A stretch of DNA of 64,000 nt from Moniliophthora roreri (Eukaryota > Basidiomycota > Agaricomycetes > Agaricales > Marasmiaceae), in the NCBI GenBank assembly GCA_001466705.2, contig LATX02000200.1, positions 558,001 through 622,000 of the forward strand, written 5' to 3'. Both the position numbers and the translations under genes were made by a program. Below are positions 44,579-56,440 of the stretch, in pieces; position 1 is the first letter of the stretch; every line of letters starts with the position of its first letter. Under the pieces are notes generated by a model. It was not told the origin of the DNA. It did no database searches and saw only the letters and a list, made by a program, of their open reading frames with translations.

Positions 44579-46118
44579 TGTTGCTGAACTGAAGGAAAAA
44601 AAATTGATCGTGGGAATCCCGATAGTACAGTTTGTGGCTGTGATAGTCCTTGCTTCGCGTCTGACCTGGTCAGCTTGGATATCGAGTCCAACAAGATGTT
44701 GACGCTCGCTCCATGTTTGAGTTAACGCTATGCTAGCTCTAGACCTGTCATGATTCCTGCTTCCTCCATGCTTTTTGACCTTACCCGTCCATGCGTTACG
44801 CCGAAGGACAGCGCCTCCTCTAATGCTCCTGATGCCTCAGGCGAGCCTTGAGAGCCCTGGAATGGAATCATGGTCTAGATCTCTGAACATTAACCATTCT
44901 TCTCTTCACAATCTGCCGGAATACTTTGGCAAGAATCAGCTATGATAGAAGGAGAAGGTGGCGGCGACTCCTGTGTGGCATGTCAAACGCACCAAGTTCT
45001 ACTAATGCCGTGAAGCTCAAGGTCTCAAAGTCTGCCGGTAGAACTAGAATCCCCATGGAAGGAAAATAAAAGAGCCGAATGGACTAGCACATCATGATCA
45101 GGGCACCTCACTTTTGGACTTGCAGATGAACATGTATGTCATCGGTACTCCCGACCCAAAGTAACTGCTCCCACTCCTCGGGCAGTATTGATACCTATGA
45201 TACCCCCATCGTATTTCGGGCTCTTCTCCGCAAGTGGGTGCCACCTCTGTCCATTCTTGCAGAAGGAAATAGGTATCCCGGAAGCCGACTTCTACCGATT
45301 CGAATGCAGGACCTGAAATCGACATCTACACATTCCCGCTGTCCCGCGTAACGGCCCCTGTTCACACCACTCCGGTTCACTCCATCCCAACTCTCCAAGC
45401 TGTCATGGTTCTATATCATTCTGGATTTGAGGGGGGTTAGACACTTGGTGCGACTGCGCGCTTGGTGCCTACATCAAACCCTTTTATCACCGAAGGAAAT
45501 ACTAGAACACTCTCTGGCTGTTCACGAAAGAGCATACATATGATTGCGGCAGTCTGACAGTGTGAGAGTATGCGTTTCTACCTATGTTTCGATTCGACAT
45601 CCATCAGACATGTACTATACAAGTGGCCTTCATCGTCCCACTTCATCCCGCAAGATATGACGCATTGTGACTCCAAGGCCAAGTCACATTTTGGATTCGA
45701 TTCAATTATCCTAAAACCAATGCGCGCAGCGATTTACAGACAATCATGCTACCGTCGGCACCATTTTCGCTTAATACGAGTATCTCGACGAGGATTATAT
45801 TGAAGCAATGTCGGGAACCCATCTCAAAGCGTCGCCGTTAGCATATAGGTTTCTGCCAACGAGTGAGAAAGATATACTACTTCGTGAACTCGGAGGAAAT
45901 AAAGTGTGGGGTAACTTCATTAGGTTTGGGTATAGTACGGTTTTAGAGTACAAAGGCGCTCTACATGGGCATAACGTTCCGACATGAGAAAGCAATGCGT
46001 GACTTCATGGGTACAAATTTTGGTTCTGCCAATCGCAAGTAGGTCCCGGTCGACTCGACGACTTCCTTTTATCTTCTACATTTTCCCTTTTGTGTGTGTT
46101 CCAAGATTCTATGCCAAG
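44579..46118. other. Intergenic, no recognised gene
   Basis: Small frames exist (for example a 59-codon plus-strand frame at 45808-45987, MSGTHLKASPLAYRF...), but none shows a domain. Confidence 0.4.
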
Positions 46119-47102
46119 CTATAACTTGGGCATCGTGGGTTGCATCTTGTTCAAGAACGCGCTTGCTACTGCTCGACCGGACTTCTTGTCGATGATCTGT
46201 GGAGATAAAGCGTTGGTACCAATATACGACTGGAAATTCGGAAGAGGAGCTTACCTCGCATCTCGACGTCATGACTCGTCCACCTAGTGAGACGGATGTA
46301 CTCACGATACTTAATCGTGTGCCTCTGTTGGTAGGGAAGAGGAGCATGTGGAGAGCAAGACGTGAACAGTGATGGATAGGAGTTAGGTGGGAAAGATGGG
46401 GAAAAAGGAAATCAGCGTTCCAGAATGTGAAAAGCAGAACAAGATACTAACATCGCAGCCGGACTATGTTGTATCCATCTTCATCAGCTTGCCGAACGCA
46501 GAGTACAGGGGAATAATACGTACCTATGAAACAATACGTTCATTGACTGTGTGACGCCAACACCATTCACGTTCTGGGCCAGGCCCAAAACAATCAGCGG
46601 TGTACTACAGCAGCTGAGGGAAGTCATCAGACGACTGCGAAGATAAAAAAACATAGATGAAAAGGACTTACTTATCAATGAGATACGCTATGCAGCCACC
46701 GTGCAGCATCCCTGCACCATTGAGCATGTCTGGAGTTCGAATAAGCGGTCCAATCGACATTAGAGACAAGCGTTGCTACGTACGTTTATTCACCGTGACC
46801 TCTGCAACTGTTGTGGCTTCCAGACGTCCTTGGCGTTCTAGTTTTCGGTCGATATTGATGTCGACAAATTTGACGTCCTTTCCTACTTGATATCCAAAGC
46901 AGTTCTCGTTTCCAACTCCGTACGAGAAGAAGGTGTTGTTATTAAGTTGTTTGATGTAGTCCGGCGCGTTCCCGTGAACAGTGGAGATGTCACCCGAGTC
47001 GGGTAAGGACGCTGGATCTACCCAAGCCTGTGCTGGCTTAGAGCTCCTCGATGATTGTTTTGACGAAGAAGTGGAGGACCGGGAGTAGGAACTCGTAGAC
47101 AT
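46119..47102 (-). CDS. Hotdog-fold (4HBT/PaaI-type) thioesterase
   Basis: ATG 47100-47102 starts a Ser-rich leader (MSTSSYSRSSTSSSKQ). The hotdog domain is spread over several exons: NKHMLNGAGMLHGGCIAYLID, then after an intron NCCSTPLIVLGLAQ and GVGVTQSMNVLFHSPAAM, then GTRLSIVSTSVSLGGRVMTSRCE. The last exon reads IIDKKSGRAVASAFLNKMQPTM and ends at TAG 46119-46121. The GAGMLHGGCIAYLID segment is the hallmark of PaaI-like acyl-CoA thioesterases: the HGG loop starts the central helix and binds the thioester. The Ser-rich N-terminus could be a targeting leader, but I cannot say to where. The exact acyl substrate is unknown. Confidence 0.8.
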
Positions 47103-49026
47103 GGTGGAGGTAGAGATGGAAGGGATATCGAGTGCGAGTGACTACTAAGGGTAGAGTAAAGGGCAGGGAGTAGTACCGGGAAGAGGATAACCGGACGAGG
47201 ACAATCAGGGCAATGTTTGCAGCAATGATTCATAGGAGGCCTTATATATACTTGACCTGGGGAAATAGAATGTAGTTAGGGACTGAAACGATAGATCTCC
47301 CACGTGTACCTTCCAGTTTGGATGCTCTGCAAATCGAAGTATTACTGATACTCCGCGAAGCTGCCGCGTCCGATGTTACTTTCGCATGTGCCAACGTAAA
47401 TAATACCAATGAGCACACGGGGTTTTTGCGGATCGTTACCAGATAAACGACTTGACGGCGGGGCACTCGAAGTTCTATTCCTCCCAAGGAGAGCAGTGTT
47501 CCTAGGCGACTCTGGCCCGCACTTGACTGCCGGCACCCAAAGATAATCGTCCCCGAGTTCGAAACAAACGGACTGGCGGGATTCCTCGGAGTCGTGATTC
47601 TGTCGTTAAAAGACTCGAGTACATCAGCAAGTCATCAGTAAGGTGACTGAGCTGTCTGATTCAGTGACTTAACAACTTGACGTGACACAATACAGATGGT
47701 AAATCTACCCGTTTCATTGGCAGGCAATCGATCTTCATTCTTTCCCGTGAGGTGAGGAGCTTGAGCCTTGAGATCGTGTAGTTTACCAGATAGAATCGCG
47801 GGAGGCTCAGGATGTCGTGGCTGAGTTTGAGCTGGCGCGGTCATCCTTGGGCAACTCTGAGCCTGATCAATGACCGGACATCAAAGTGATCCGGTTCCAG
47901 GGTCCGCGGGAATGTCCTGCGGCAGACCCGCCCTTATTAGGCACAGCGACCTCGACTTCGCTTCCACATGTCGATTTTCATCTGCAAATCCTCTAAGCGC
48001 TGTCTCGCCGACTACCGACCAAGGAAATAGAATATTTGGACCCAACCTGCCGACCATTTCGGATACGTTCGTTCAAAGGAAGCAATCAGTCAACCCAGCT
48101 CGGTGATGGATCCACGTTCCCGCAATCAACTTGTGATTTGTTGATTCTCATTCATCTTACTGCCTTCGAGTGGCGTAAGAGGAATAATTGTGGAAGCCAC
48201 CGTTCATAGCAGCGCATTTCACCGAGCCCTTATACGTTGTTTCATATCAACTACTTCATCTTATACTTGCAGAGAACTTCATAACCCAACCATCTGCTTC
48301 TAAATCTACCGAAGGTCGGAGCCACCGTTACCCTCCAATTCAGTTCAGCCGTGTCAAGGTGTTCCCCCCTGTTGAAGGTCACAAGATACTACCTGACTTT
48401 TCTGTACAGTACAAGTTCACGGCCTGTCAAAGAGTATCCGAAAGCATCATGATCGAACCTGCCAGATATTCAATGTCCTGGAACACGTCCTGGAACATGT
48501 CGGACCGTTGGAGCACTCCTTGCAACACATTGGGTGAAGGTCCGAGTCCGAAACCTTGTACAACCACTGGAAGTTCATTATCTCTGCAAATCAACTTGAG
48601 AATCGATGAGCATCGCTATATGCGCTCGAAAAGTACTGCCTTCGTCCACCGCCGCTGCATAGGTTATTGATGAATGATGAAGGCTGAGTAATTCTTGATT
48701 ATGCTAGAGCTTGACTTCTGGTCGACGACCAAGTATCGCTCATAACACATTTTCTGATTTCTGCGCTTTTCCCCACTTTTCGGGATTAGCGCCCACAAAG
48801 GTCACGCCGACGATCAAGTGCAGAATGTTGTTCATCCCGACTTGGCTAGAGGTTATATTGGGCTATGTTCAAGAAGCGTTCCGCCCGCGGGTCAAAGCCT
48901 ACATCAGGTATTTCCGGACACTAGCAATCATTTCGGAATTAAGCCTTCGGAATTGTGCATGTCGATGTCCGCGCATCACAGGTCACCACGGAAAAGCCAG
49001 AGGGTGACGAGGATATATAAGTTACT
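47103..49026. other. Intergenic with uncertain coding-like fragments
   Basis: A minus-strand frame at about 48560-48440 reads ELPVVVQGFGLGPSPNVLQG and continues to MMLSDTL, and a plus-strand frame covers 48188-48670; they overlap and neither has a recognised domain. No gene called. Confidence 0.35.
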
Positions 49027-51061
49027 CTACACTTTTTTCTGGAGCGACGCATCCTTCTTCGACCTCAAGAACAGCTTCACCATATCTATTCTTGAAGAAT
49101 AAGATATCGCCCTCCTCTTCAACAAACACACACTGTGTAAAGGATCGCCACAATGCATATAAAACACCCTACCGAAACGAATATAAGCTTCTATTGGATT
49201 ATCGCGGACAACAGGACGGAATTACCGTGGAATCGTAGTTGTAGTAGTCGCCGAGGACAGGTTTGATGGCTTCAGTTACCTGCGGCAGGTTATCTGATTG
49301 TGATGCGATGTCGTCGGTGGTCAGGCGGGGGCGAGTCGCTGAGCGGTACAAAATTAAAGGGGAACTCACAAAACGGAACGCCGGAAAAGAAGTGATGGGC
49401 CAAGTGGTCCGTACTTATCTGTGAGCGCAAGGGGTTCAGGACTCAGTAAGCGATAAATCCGAGGAATACATACATTATGCAAGAAGAAACGACCAACCCA
49501 TCCAAACAGCGGTCGATCGACAGTTGCCAGGGCACCCCGTGCAAACGTCCATTCTTTCTGTTAATCATGCATTCAGTACAATGATCGGAACGTTGTCCTC
49601 GGAGAGCATAGGCTTACACGACGATAATATGGAATGGTAGGATCACTGTGCTGGAGATAAGTGAACATAACCATCCTAAATATAAGGAGTCTGAAAATAG
49701 TTCAAGAAGACCCTATGATGAAAGCTCACCAGTTGTGCTGGAACTATGGTGATGAAATCATAAAAGGCTTCGGTAAATTAAGCTTCGGATAGACATTTAC
49801 GCTACACTGACCAACCACGGCATGAAATAAAACTTGATCGCGGCATTCCAACCGTTCCGCTGAATATATATCCCTAATAAAGAGAGCATGCATACAATGC
49901 CGATGTTGGAGATAATGATCGAATGACCTAGTTGTGTGGCAACTCAGATGGTTTGTTGTGCATTAGAGAACATTGACACGTACGTTCTCTAGGTTTGAAT
50001 ATTTGGGATGAAGGAAGGTAATGCTACTACTAGTTTAGCGTCTGTATTCGGACAAGGAAAAGGAGGCACTCACGCTTGTGAAAGGGGGATATTTAGGGTT
50101 TCCCTTGCGGTTATGACTTTCGAGGCAAGGCCAAGAATCAGAAATGAAGCGAGTCAATAATGAAATTTCTTACAGCAAGTAAAGTTGGAAGCCACTTCCG
50201 GGTACAATGTCAGCGAACATTGAAGTACAAGACTAATCTCACTCACAAGAACTGCCGGACGAACAGCTTGAATAGCGTGAATGCCGGTGTTTCTTCAAGA
50301 ACGGAGACATAGTCCATTTGAACAGCAACCCTTCCGTCCGGAAGTCGAAAATCTTTCCGAGTCGGAGGCATATAAGTCTCGTCGCGTTCTAAGCTATTTG
50401 TGGCTTTCTGTAGACATCGTTTAGGTTGTATTTAGGTCCGCATCAAGCGAGTTGAAAGACATAACACTTACGTGGTGGGACCGATGTGTAGCTCGCCAGG
50501 CATAAAATGGTGTTAGTACAAAACTGTGCAGCAACATTCCAGTGACTGCGTTCGCAAGAGGATAAGGGAACAGGGCGTCATGTCCGGCCTACATTCAAAT
50601 AAATTAGCGTCTAGATTTGGGGAAAGGCGAGTAAGAACGGACGTCGTGACCTATCGTGGACAATTGCGATAAATATATAGACAAAAGCTGATAGGGGTCC
50701 AAAACGTACCTAGACACCAAATTCCGGCTAAAGCAAAGCCCTGCCAGGCCCAATACTGAATCCACAAAGCCGGGATCAACAAGGAATCGAGGAAGACGGG
50801 CGACACAGTATCATCGAAAGCAAGCCATCGACTCAATATCGAGGCAAAGAGTTCGATATTGGAGGCTGAGCGATACAGTGCATAGGTGATAAACAAGTGT
50901 CTGGCGATGTAAAACGAGCTCTTTGATGTTGATTTAACGAACAGGTGCTTAGGAATAGCAGCGTGTACGTCTTTGATTGAGATGTTCGGAGGAGTGAAGA
51001 CAGCTTTTGTTCGCCGTCTTTCATATTCGGGGCCATCTTTGAAAATCTGATACCACGGCAT
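49027..51061 (-). CDS. FAD2-type membrane fatty acid desaturase (copy 3, diverged)
   Basis: From ATG 51059-51061 (MPWYQIFKDGPEYERRRTK) to TAG 49027-49029, with many short introns. Conserved entry ISIKDVHAAIPKHLFVKSTS. Histidine boxes: HDAGHD (split across introns at about 50650-50580), HRSHH (about 50470), and HLAHH in STDHLAHHFFSGVPF (about 49410-49380). Conserved FARGALATVDRPLFGWVGRFFLHN, DNLPQVTEAIKPVLGDYY, and C-terminal CVFVEEEGDILFFKNRYG. The first box departs from the usual HEC/AGHG/Q form at two non-histidine positions. Its N-terminus (FPDG/FKDGPEY) is closer to copy 2 than to copy 1. An ER membrane desaturase or relative; substrate unknown. Confidence 0.88.
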
Positions 51062-52435
51062 GTCGGATAGAATGAGAGTGAAAAGTACTAGTGGGGAGTC
51101 TGCACTTCCACCCTGCCTTTTAATGAAGTGTAAGAACCGTGATCACAACAACTTTCTCGCGGCGGAAAACTTACTTTGGGGAGACAACCGGAATTTTCGC
51201 CTTGTATCGCTGGTAAGTATTGATATCCGGCAGTCGAACAGCCCTTAAGCAGTAGTTTGTTTCACAGTGCCTTAATGAGCTACAGTTCACTGGATGGAAT
51301 GGATCAGTCTAAGGTGAATTCCTCAAGGAATGGTGGGATCCTCGTTGGCGAGACCTTCACGCTACCACCAAGAGAAATGCTATTCCAAAATTGGACATGG
51401 GCCCACCTCTATTGGACAGGTTTCACGAAGCTTCCCAAGGCGATGATAACTACTGGTATGATAGTTGATCTGACTGCAATCTCGATGTCCACAATGACTC
51501 ACTGTTAATGACGCGTTCTTTACGGTCTACGAATGTCTTTTTTTTTAATACATCGGAAGATCTTCGTTTCATTCTCCGGGGATGCGAGTTTCCAGTATAA
51601 TTAAAACAAGGAGTCTTGAGCCGGTGAAAACGCATGTGGTCCAAGAGAAACGACACTGCTCCTTTGAAATGAGTAAACAATCCGGACTTTTGCATTCGCA
51701 AAGTACTTACTCTGCGCCCTAATAGTGCCCAAAGATCGGAAGGGTCTAAATGAGCTGCAGAAAGCTGAGTCCTCATGAGAGAAGAGATGATCCCGCCAAT
51801 TCCCGCAATTCGCGCCCGCGCCCGCTGTTCCATTCTACCACCGATGTCACTTGTCCTCGTAGTATTCCGCTTCGACTGTCGGGCTTGGCGAATTCGTTGA
51901 CATCCAGTGCTGGAAGGTGTTGGGAAAGAGGCCAGAGTAAAATGATACTTGCCTATGTCATAATTAGGCCAATGCTGGACGTTTGGACAGCGCAATTTCC
52001 TGCAAACTCTATCTGCTAGCCGCTAGCGAGCTTGCGAGTGATTGGAGTCTGCATAGGGGAGACCAAGTGTGACCGTTCCTTGTCCTCGAACCACCATCAT
52101 CCCGGATCCACACATTTTTAGTCGTTCATACCCAGTAGCTTAGTGGCTCGATGGAGACGAAAGGTCGGGCTGTGGCTATATGTGAGAATGTGAGTTGCTA
52201 CTACTAGGTTTCTTTTCTCGGATGTTCACCTTGTCATGTTCCATGCAGCCCAACGGCTCTTTCTTCGGCACTGCCCCAGTTGAAGCTGTCCATATACATT
52301 ACCAATGTGTTGCTGTTGAAGAAGCCTAGAAGTTTGCTGTTGGCGGAGAGCCGCGATCAGAATGCTCATGAAGGGATTCGGGGATGGACTAGAGGTCTGG
52401 GTCCGTTTTTTCGTTCCGTTTTCGAGTCTTTTGTT
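51062..52435. other. Intergenic, uncertain frames
   Basis: A 181-codon minus-strand frame (51450-51995, MRCPNVQHWPNYDIG...) and an overlapping plus-strand frame (51257-51508) show no recognised domain. Confidence 0.35.
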
Positions 52436-52439
52436 TCAG

Positions 52440-53010
52440 GCTAACAGGTTACTTACAAGATGGCGAATTCCGTGCATTTGATCCCTGCGCATGGAATGGG
52501 CTCGGTACATAGTATACAATCCCATTGACACACCATACTCGCAATATCCATACAAATGCTATCCAGAGTCACGCAGTGGAAGACTACACCAGCGTTTCCT
52601 GAGCCTTTGATAACATTAATCCCTGTCGAGAGAACCATGGCTGTTGGACGTTCTGCTCTAGCTTTTTCTTTTATAACCGCTGATTCTAACGAAGGGTCCG
52701 AACGGTAAGCCGCTCTACTCTCCTCTTATCCTAGCTGACAGGTAACGAACGTAGAACAAAATCGATGGCAGCGCGAAGTTATGACATTACTGTTGTGTAG
52801 ATTGGATTGACCATCCGAATATCACTGCTGTGCGTCTCCTTGCCTTTTCCCTTTCATGTTACTTAATTGATGTATTTTAGGGTCTATGGGCAGGCGTACT
52901 AGGCCAAGAAGCGGGAAAGTCCATAGACGCTCTTTATGATGACTTCAACCTAGGCAGCCGGCCTCCTTACACGATTGTAAAAGGGCGGAGGATTACCCAG
53001 CTCATGTTAT
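52440..53010 (+). pseudogene. GH3 beta-glucosidase remnant (C-terminal part of the catalytic region)
   Basis: Broken plus-strand frames carry beta-glucosidase landmarks in the right order: ALAFSFITADSNEG (about 52660-52700; family form VALVFITADSGEG), VDWIDHPNITA (about 52798-52829; family form EPWIEHPNVTA), an intron gtgcgt...tttag, and LWAGVLGQEAGKSIDALYDD then PPYTIVKG (52884-52985). Between them the frame shifts and stops appear (TAA at about 52707), and the expected VEGN.GDR and NTIVVVHSVGP segments are scrambled. No N-terminal GH3 domain is visible upstream. I read this as a decayed fragment of a GH3 gene. Confidence 0.55.
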
Positions 53011-53187
53011 TGGAGGGTACGCGTGTGACAGTGTCAGCATTCGTGTTTTCCGTTCGTCGTTTTTAGGATACGTATTAATATGTTGTATGTATGTTACAAT
53101 GTACTGCCATTACTAACATTGAATACTTGTTTCGACGCTTTCGAAGTCTTGTTCGCGCAAGTCTTTGGTCAACGACGTAGTACAAAC

Positions 53188-54795
53188 TCACAATTCCTCC
53201 TCCGCTACTACTTGCACACGTTCCACAGTCACCCAAACCCCCTCTTCCCTCAAAAACCGCAGTTTCGACGTCAAAACCTCGATGGTCTCTTCGCTCTCGT
53301 TGATGAAGACAACGTCAACAGACTTTATACACGCTACCTTGAATTGTGAATCATCCGGGATCCATCGGGATATCAGTGCATTGGGTAACACGGTGGCCGC
53401 CAGCCCATCCTCGCAGAGAACGAGGCTAATGTCTGTGAGCTTGGGAAGGAAAGGAGGGGATTTATCGTCGATGGTCAACTTCTGGAGAAATCGTTGTGTA
53501 ATTGTCCAATTTGTGTGGTCAGACCAGTAGGACTCCACGATGCGTAGAGAGGATAGTGCCGGCGTGAGACGGAGAAGCTGTATGAGCTGCTCGTCGGAGA
53601 TGGGCACACCTCTGAGAGAGAGCAAAGTTAATGTGCAACCCGAACGGTTTAAAAAACCCAGGATATGCTGTTCGTCCCAGTTATTCCAAGCTTTCTCCTC
53701 GTCGTACCCGAATACACGAGAGATATCCAAGGAAGAGAGTCGTTGGAGCGTGAGGTATTTGAAAGGACAATAAGCCTCCTCTGCCGAGTCAACGACACAA
53801 ATGGACAAATGTGTAACACCTGGTACAGAGAAATAACCTCCGGTATATGGTTCACCACTGCAATAATAGATCGCAAGTTGTTCGAGGTTTGTACCAAACG
53901 AAGCAACCCTGAGTGCGTGAGATATCTCCGCATTATAGATATCAAGTGACTTAATTTGTCCCCAGGCGAGTGGAGAATGTTTTGTCAGCGGAACAGCGAG
54001 TGGACCGCCTGGCTCGCAAGAGACGGAAGTGAGAGACGGACAGTTGCTGAACAGGTCGCAACTAAAGTCCAAAGGCCCATCTTCTTCCTCTTCGTCTCCA
54101 CCATATAACGCCAGATTTGTGAGTATAGGCAAACGTCCCGAAATAGGACTGAAAACCCGATGCGATATGACTGCTCGAGTGATCGAATGAAGTTGGACGG
54201 TATGCCACCGTTCGGAATGTTGTACCAGTATCCTCAAGATTGGAACAATAGTATCCTCTTCCCCGTTAATGCTGAGAAATTTATTGAAATCAAGGTTCAA
54301 AGTGAGAGGGTGTGTTTTGGAGCGATCCGTAAAAAGTCGCGTGAGGAGAATGAGTTGACGATAATCCGGGAGGTCCCATTCTAAGAAACGAATGGCTAAA
54401 AACGACCAAACAAATGGGAGTGACAGTGAAATTTCTCTCCATCGCTTGCATGTCCTGGATATAGCGAGAGCCGGGGCCAACTCTGCATCTGACGGTTGCA
54501 ACCACTGTGTGTCATCAATATCGTTGAACATGGCGAATATGATCCCAAGAATCTCTGGCGGTAAGCAGTGTACTGGTGTAACCGGGGCGCGATCCTGGGA
54601 CTGGTCGACGACGTCTTGGTATAGGAGTGAAGCAGTGTGTCCAGGCATTATAACTATAGGGAGACCGCGGACGGAGTTGGGAAATTGTGATTCGCTCAAG
54701 TTCCTGCCTTTGGGTGCGACAAATTTCAGAAGACGTGGTCCTAAAATCTTCGCCTCATCAATTTCAAGCACTAATCTTCTGTAGAACAATAACAT
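53188..54795 (-). CDS. F-box-like protein with LRR-type C-terminus
   Basis: A single-exon frame of 535 residues. The F-box-like motif is PVHCLPPEILGIIFAMFNDI (about residues 73-92), followed by the family text ALAISRTCKRWREISLSLPFVWSFLAI. The C-terminal two thirds contain leucine-rich, irregular repeats (LTNLALYGG, LTSVSCE, IKSLDIYNAE, LSSLDISRV, LTLLSLRGVPIS, LSSLRIVESYW). Such proteins are very numerous in Agaricomycetes and are thought to be substrate adaptors of SCF ubiquitin ligases through Skp1; individual targets are unknown. The N-terminus (MLLFYRRLVLEIDEAKILG) matches the usual upstream helix, although an extra short 5' exon cannot be excluded. Confidence 0.85.
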   Translation of the reverse strand: MLLFYRRLVLEIDEAKILGPRLLKFVAPKGRNLSESQFPNSVRGLPIVIMPGHTASLLYQDVVDQSQDRAPVTPVHCLPPEILGIIFAMFNDIDDTQWLQPSDAELAPALAISRTCKRWREISLSLPFVWSFLAIRFLEWDLPDYRQLILLTRLFTDRSKTHPLTLNLDFNKFLSINGEEDTIVPILRILVQHSERWHTVQLHSITRAVISHRVFSPISGRLPILTNLALYGGDEEEEDGPLDFSCDLFSNCPSLTSVSCEPGGPLAVPLTKHSPLAWGQIKSLDIYNAEISHALRVASFGTNLEQLAIYYCSGEPYTGGYFSVPGVTHLSICVVDSAEEAYCPFKYLTLQRLSSLDISRVFGYDEEKAWNNWDEQHILGFLNRSGCTLTLLSLRGVPISDEQLIQLLRLTPALSSLRIVESYWSDHTNWTITQRFLQKLTIDDKSPPFLPKLTDISLVLCEDGLAATVLPNALISRWIPDDSQFKVACIKSVDVVFINESEETIEVLTSKLRFLREEGVWVTVERVQVVAEEEL

Positions 54796-55929
54796 ACCGT
54801 ATCCAAGCTCTCGTCAGGTAGCCTCGTCAAAAAAAAACTGTCGGAGTTCAATCAACGCCTCTTTGAAGGATTTGGATCGGTGGGTGAAGAAGCAAGATTG
54901 GGGAGGTACAGATCAACTGTGATTCAAGGTGCCGCCGATTTAAATCGATGACACCGACAGAGATCGTGGCTGCTGATTTCTACAGTCCATTGTTGGCCTG
55001 GCTTGGTCATTGTCCCTTAATCCGGTCATTATTCTTGTACTAACATTGCATTGCCGTTGACGAGACACGTTGACCAGGGAGTTCCGAGTGATACATGTTT
55101 TCTTCTGTAGATTGAATGAACAGGACAGGCAGGAGGGTTGTCGAGTCAGTGTCTGATTCCGTCCGAATTCTTCCTCCTATCAGGTCTTGGAGCGAATTCA
55201 CTTTGTCGTGGTACCGTCGAACATTTGGTCCCCAGAGCGGGATGCGAAACAAGCAGATCGAGTGTAGGAGTTTAGAGTGAGTACCTTTGATGCAGTGGAA
55301 GGGGTGAACAGGAACTGGATGCATATGGGGAATTGTGCGCACTAGGTATGCCCTCGAATGCCAAGAAGTTTCGACCTCAGAAATCAATTCAAAGGCGGGT
55401 CGTAGCGTTCTGAGAGATAGCTGGTTGAGGCAACGGTGTGTGCATATGCCATGCGCTTTATACTAGATCCTAGCTTCCCTGACGCGTTCTCAGTTTGCCA
55501 TTAGTGGAAGGTTGTTGAGGTAGTAGAGGTGTTCTCTCTGTGCACCGGATTTATTTCACCTTCCTACTCTGGATGCATCGAGGATTTTGGTTGTGGCGTA
55601 GTGCTTGTCTTCGGGAGGTCCGAATCTTTGGCATCCTCCTCGTTGTCACATACATACCCCAAACATACCCTCATCACATACGGCACCGCCGACATCCTTC
55701 TTCCTTTCCACCTTCCCTTTACTCAAGCCAATGGCATCTAAACCCCGAGGACACATCAAAGAGTTATACTCGTTGATCAGGGAGTCAGCGATGTACAGGT
55801 ATTGCATATGGATTTTGGCTTTGGGAGTGATTTTGGGAGCAGGGTAGGAGGTTGGATGAACAGGCCAGACAGAGGTGTTTGGTGTCAGGGCTATGACGAT
55901 CGTAGTGAAGGAAAGAGATGCAGATGGTT
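54796..55929. other. Intergenic
   Basis: No supported gene. Overlapping small frames on both strands. Confidence 0.4.
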
Positions 55930-56440
55930 GGCTTATGTCCACCAATGACGCGATTGAATCGCTCGACGCAGACCAACATTTTACAATTCCGCATCATCAT
56001 CACCAAATCATCGCTCACGTTTTGAAGGGCTGGCGAGCACTGGCTTGCTCCGCACCGTTCCTATGAAGGTCGAATACCGGCTATATCCTCTCTCACTTCC
56101 TAGATCAGGCGTATTCTAGTTCCTAGTTCTCCCACCTTGATCATTGCGACGCAATGTTATGGGGGTGCTGTCATTAAGTAGCTGGTCCAAAGCGTTCATG
56201 AAGTTGGATACCAAGACCTCGGATGCACTTCTCATAGGACCATCTTCGTGGAACTTGATTCACTCCAAGGTTCAGGAACAGCTGTCAAAGTTCAGTTTCA
56301 GTGTGTGTTCACTGTCTCTGCGCGATAGCGACGTGGCAGCATTGGAGATAGAAAGGGCCTCGATGGGTGTGGTATTGATTTTTTCGGAGTGGGGAGGAAT
56401 CTTCGTGTGTACGATTTCTTCTTTTGCATAAGCTCATCCA
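55930..56440 (+). pseudogene. Degraded F-box gene, paralogue of the gene at 57369-58643, inverted
   Basis: Plus-strand text in shifting frames matches the minus-strand F-box gene downstream: IIAHVLKGWRALACSAPFL (compare TIAHVSSGWRTLVRSTPYL), TGYILSHFL (compare AGHILSHFL), and TQCYGGAVIK-stop-LVQSVHE (compare TQCHEGLVVTQLVQSAHR). Stops and frameshifts break it, and the F-box motif itself is not recognisable. It is an inverted, decayed duplicate lying about 1 kb from its intact relative. Confidence 0.65.

Noticed and set aside
51450..51995. 181-codon minus-strand ORF as a gene
   Set aside because: No domain or convincing splice partners; composition is unremarkable and a plus-strand frame overlaps it.
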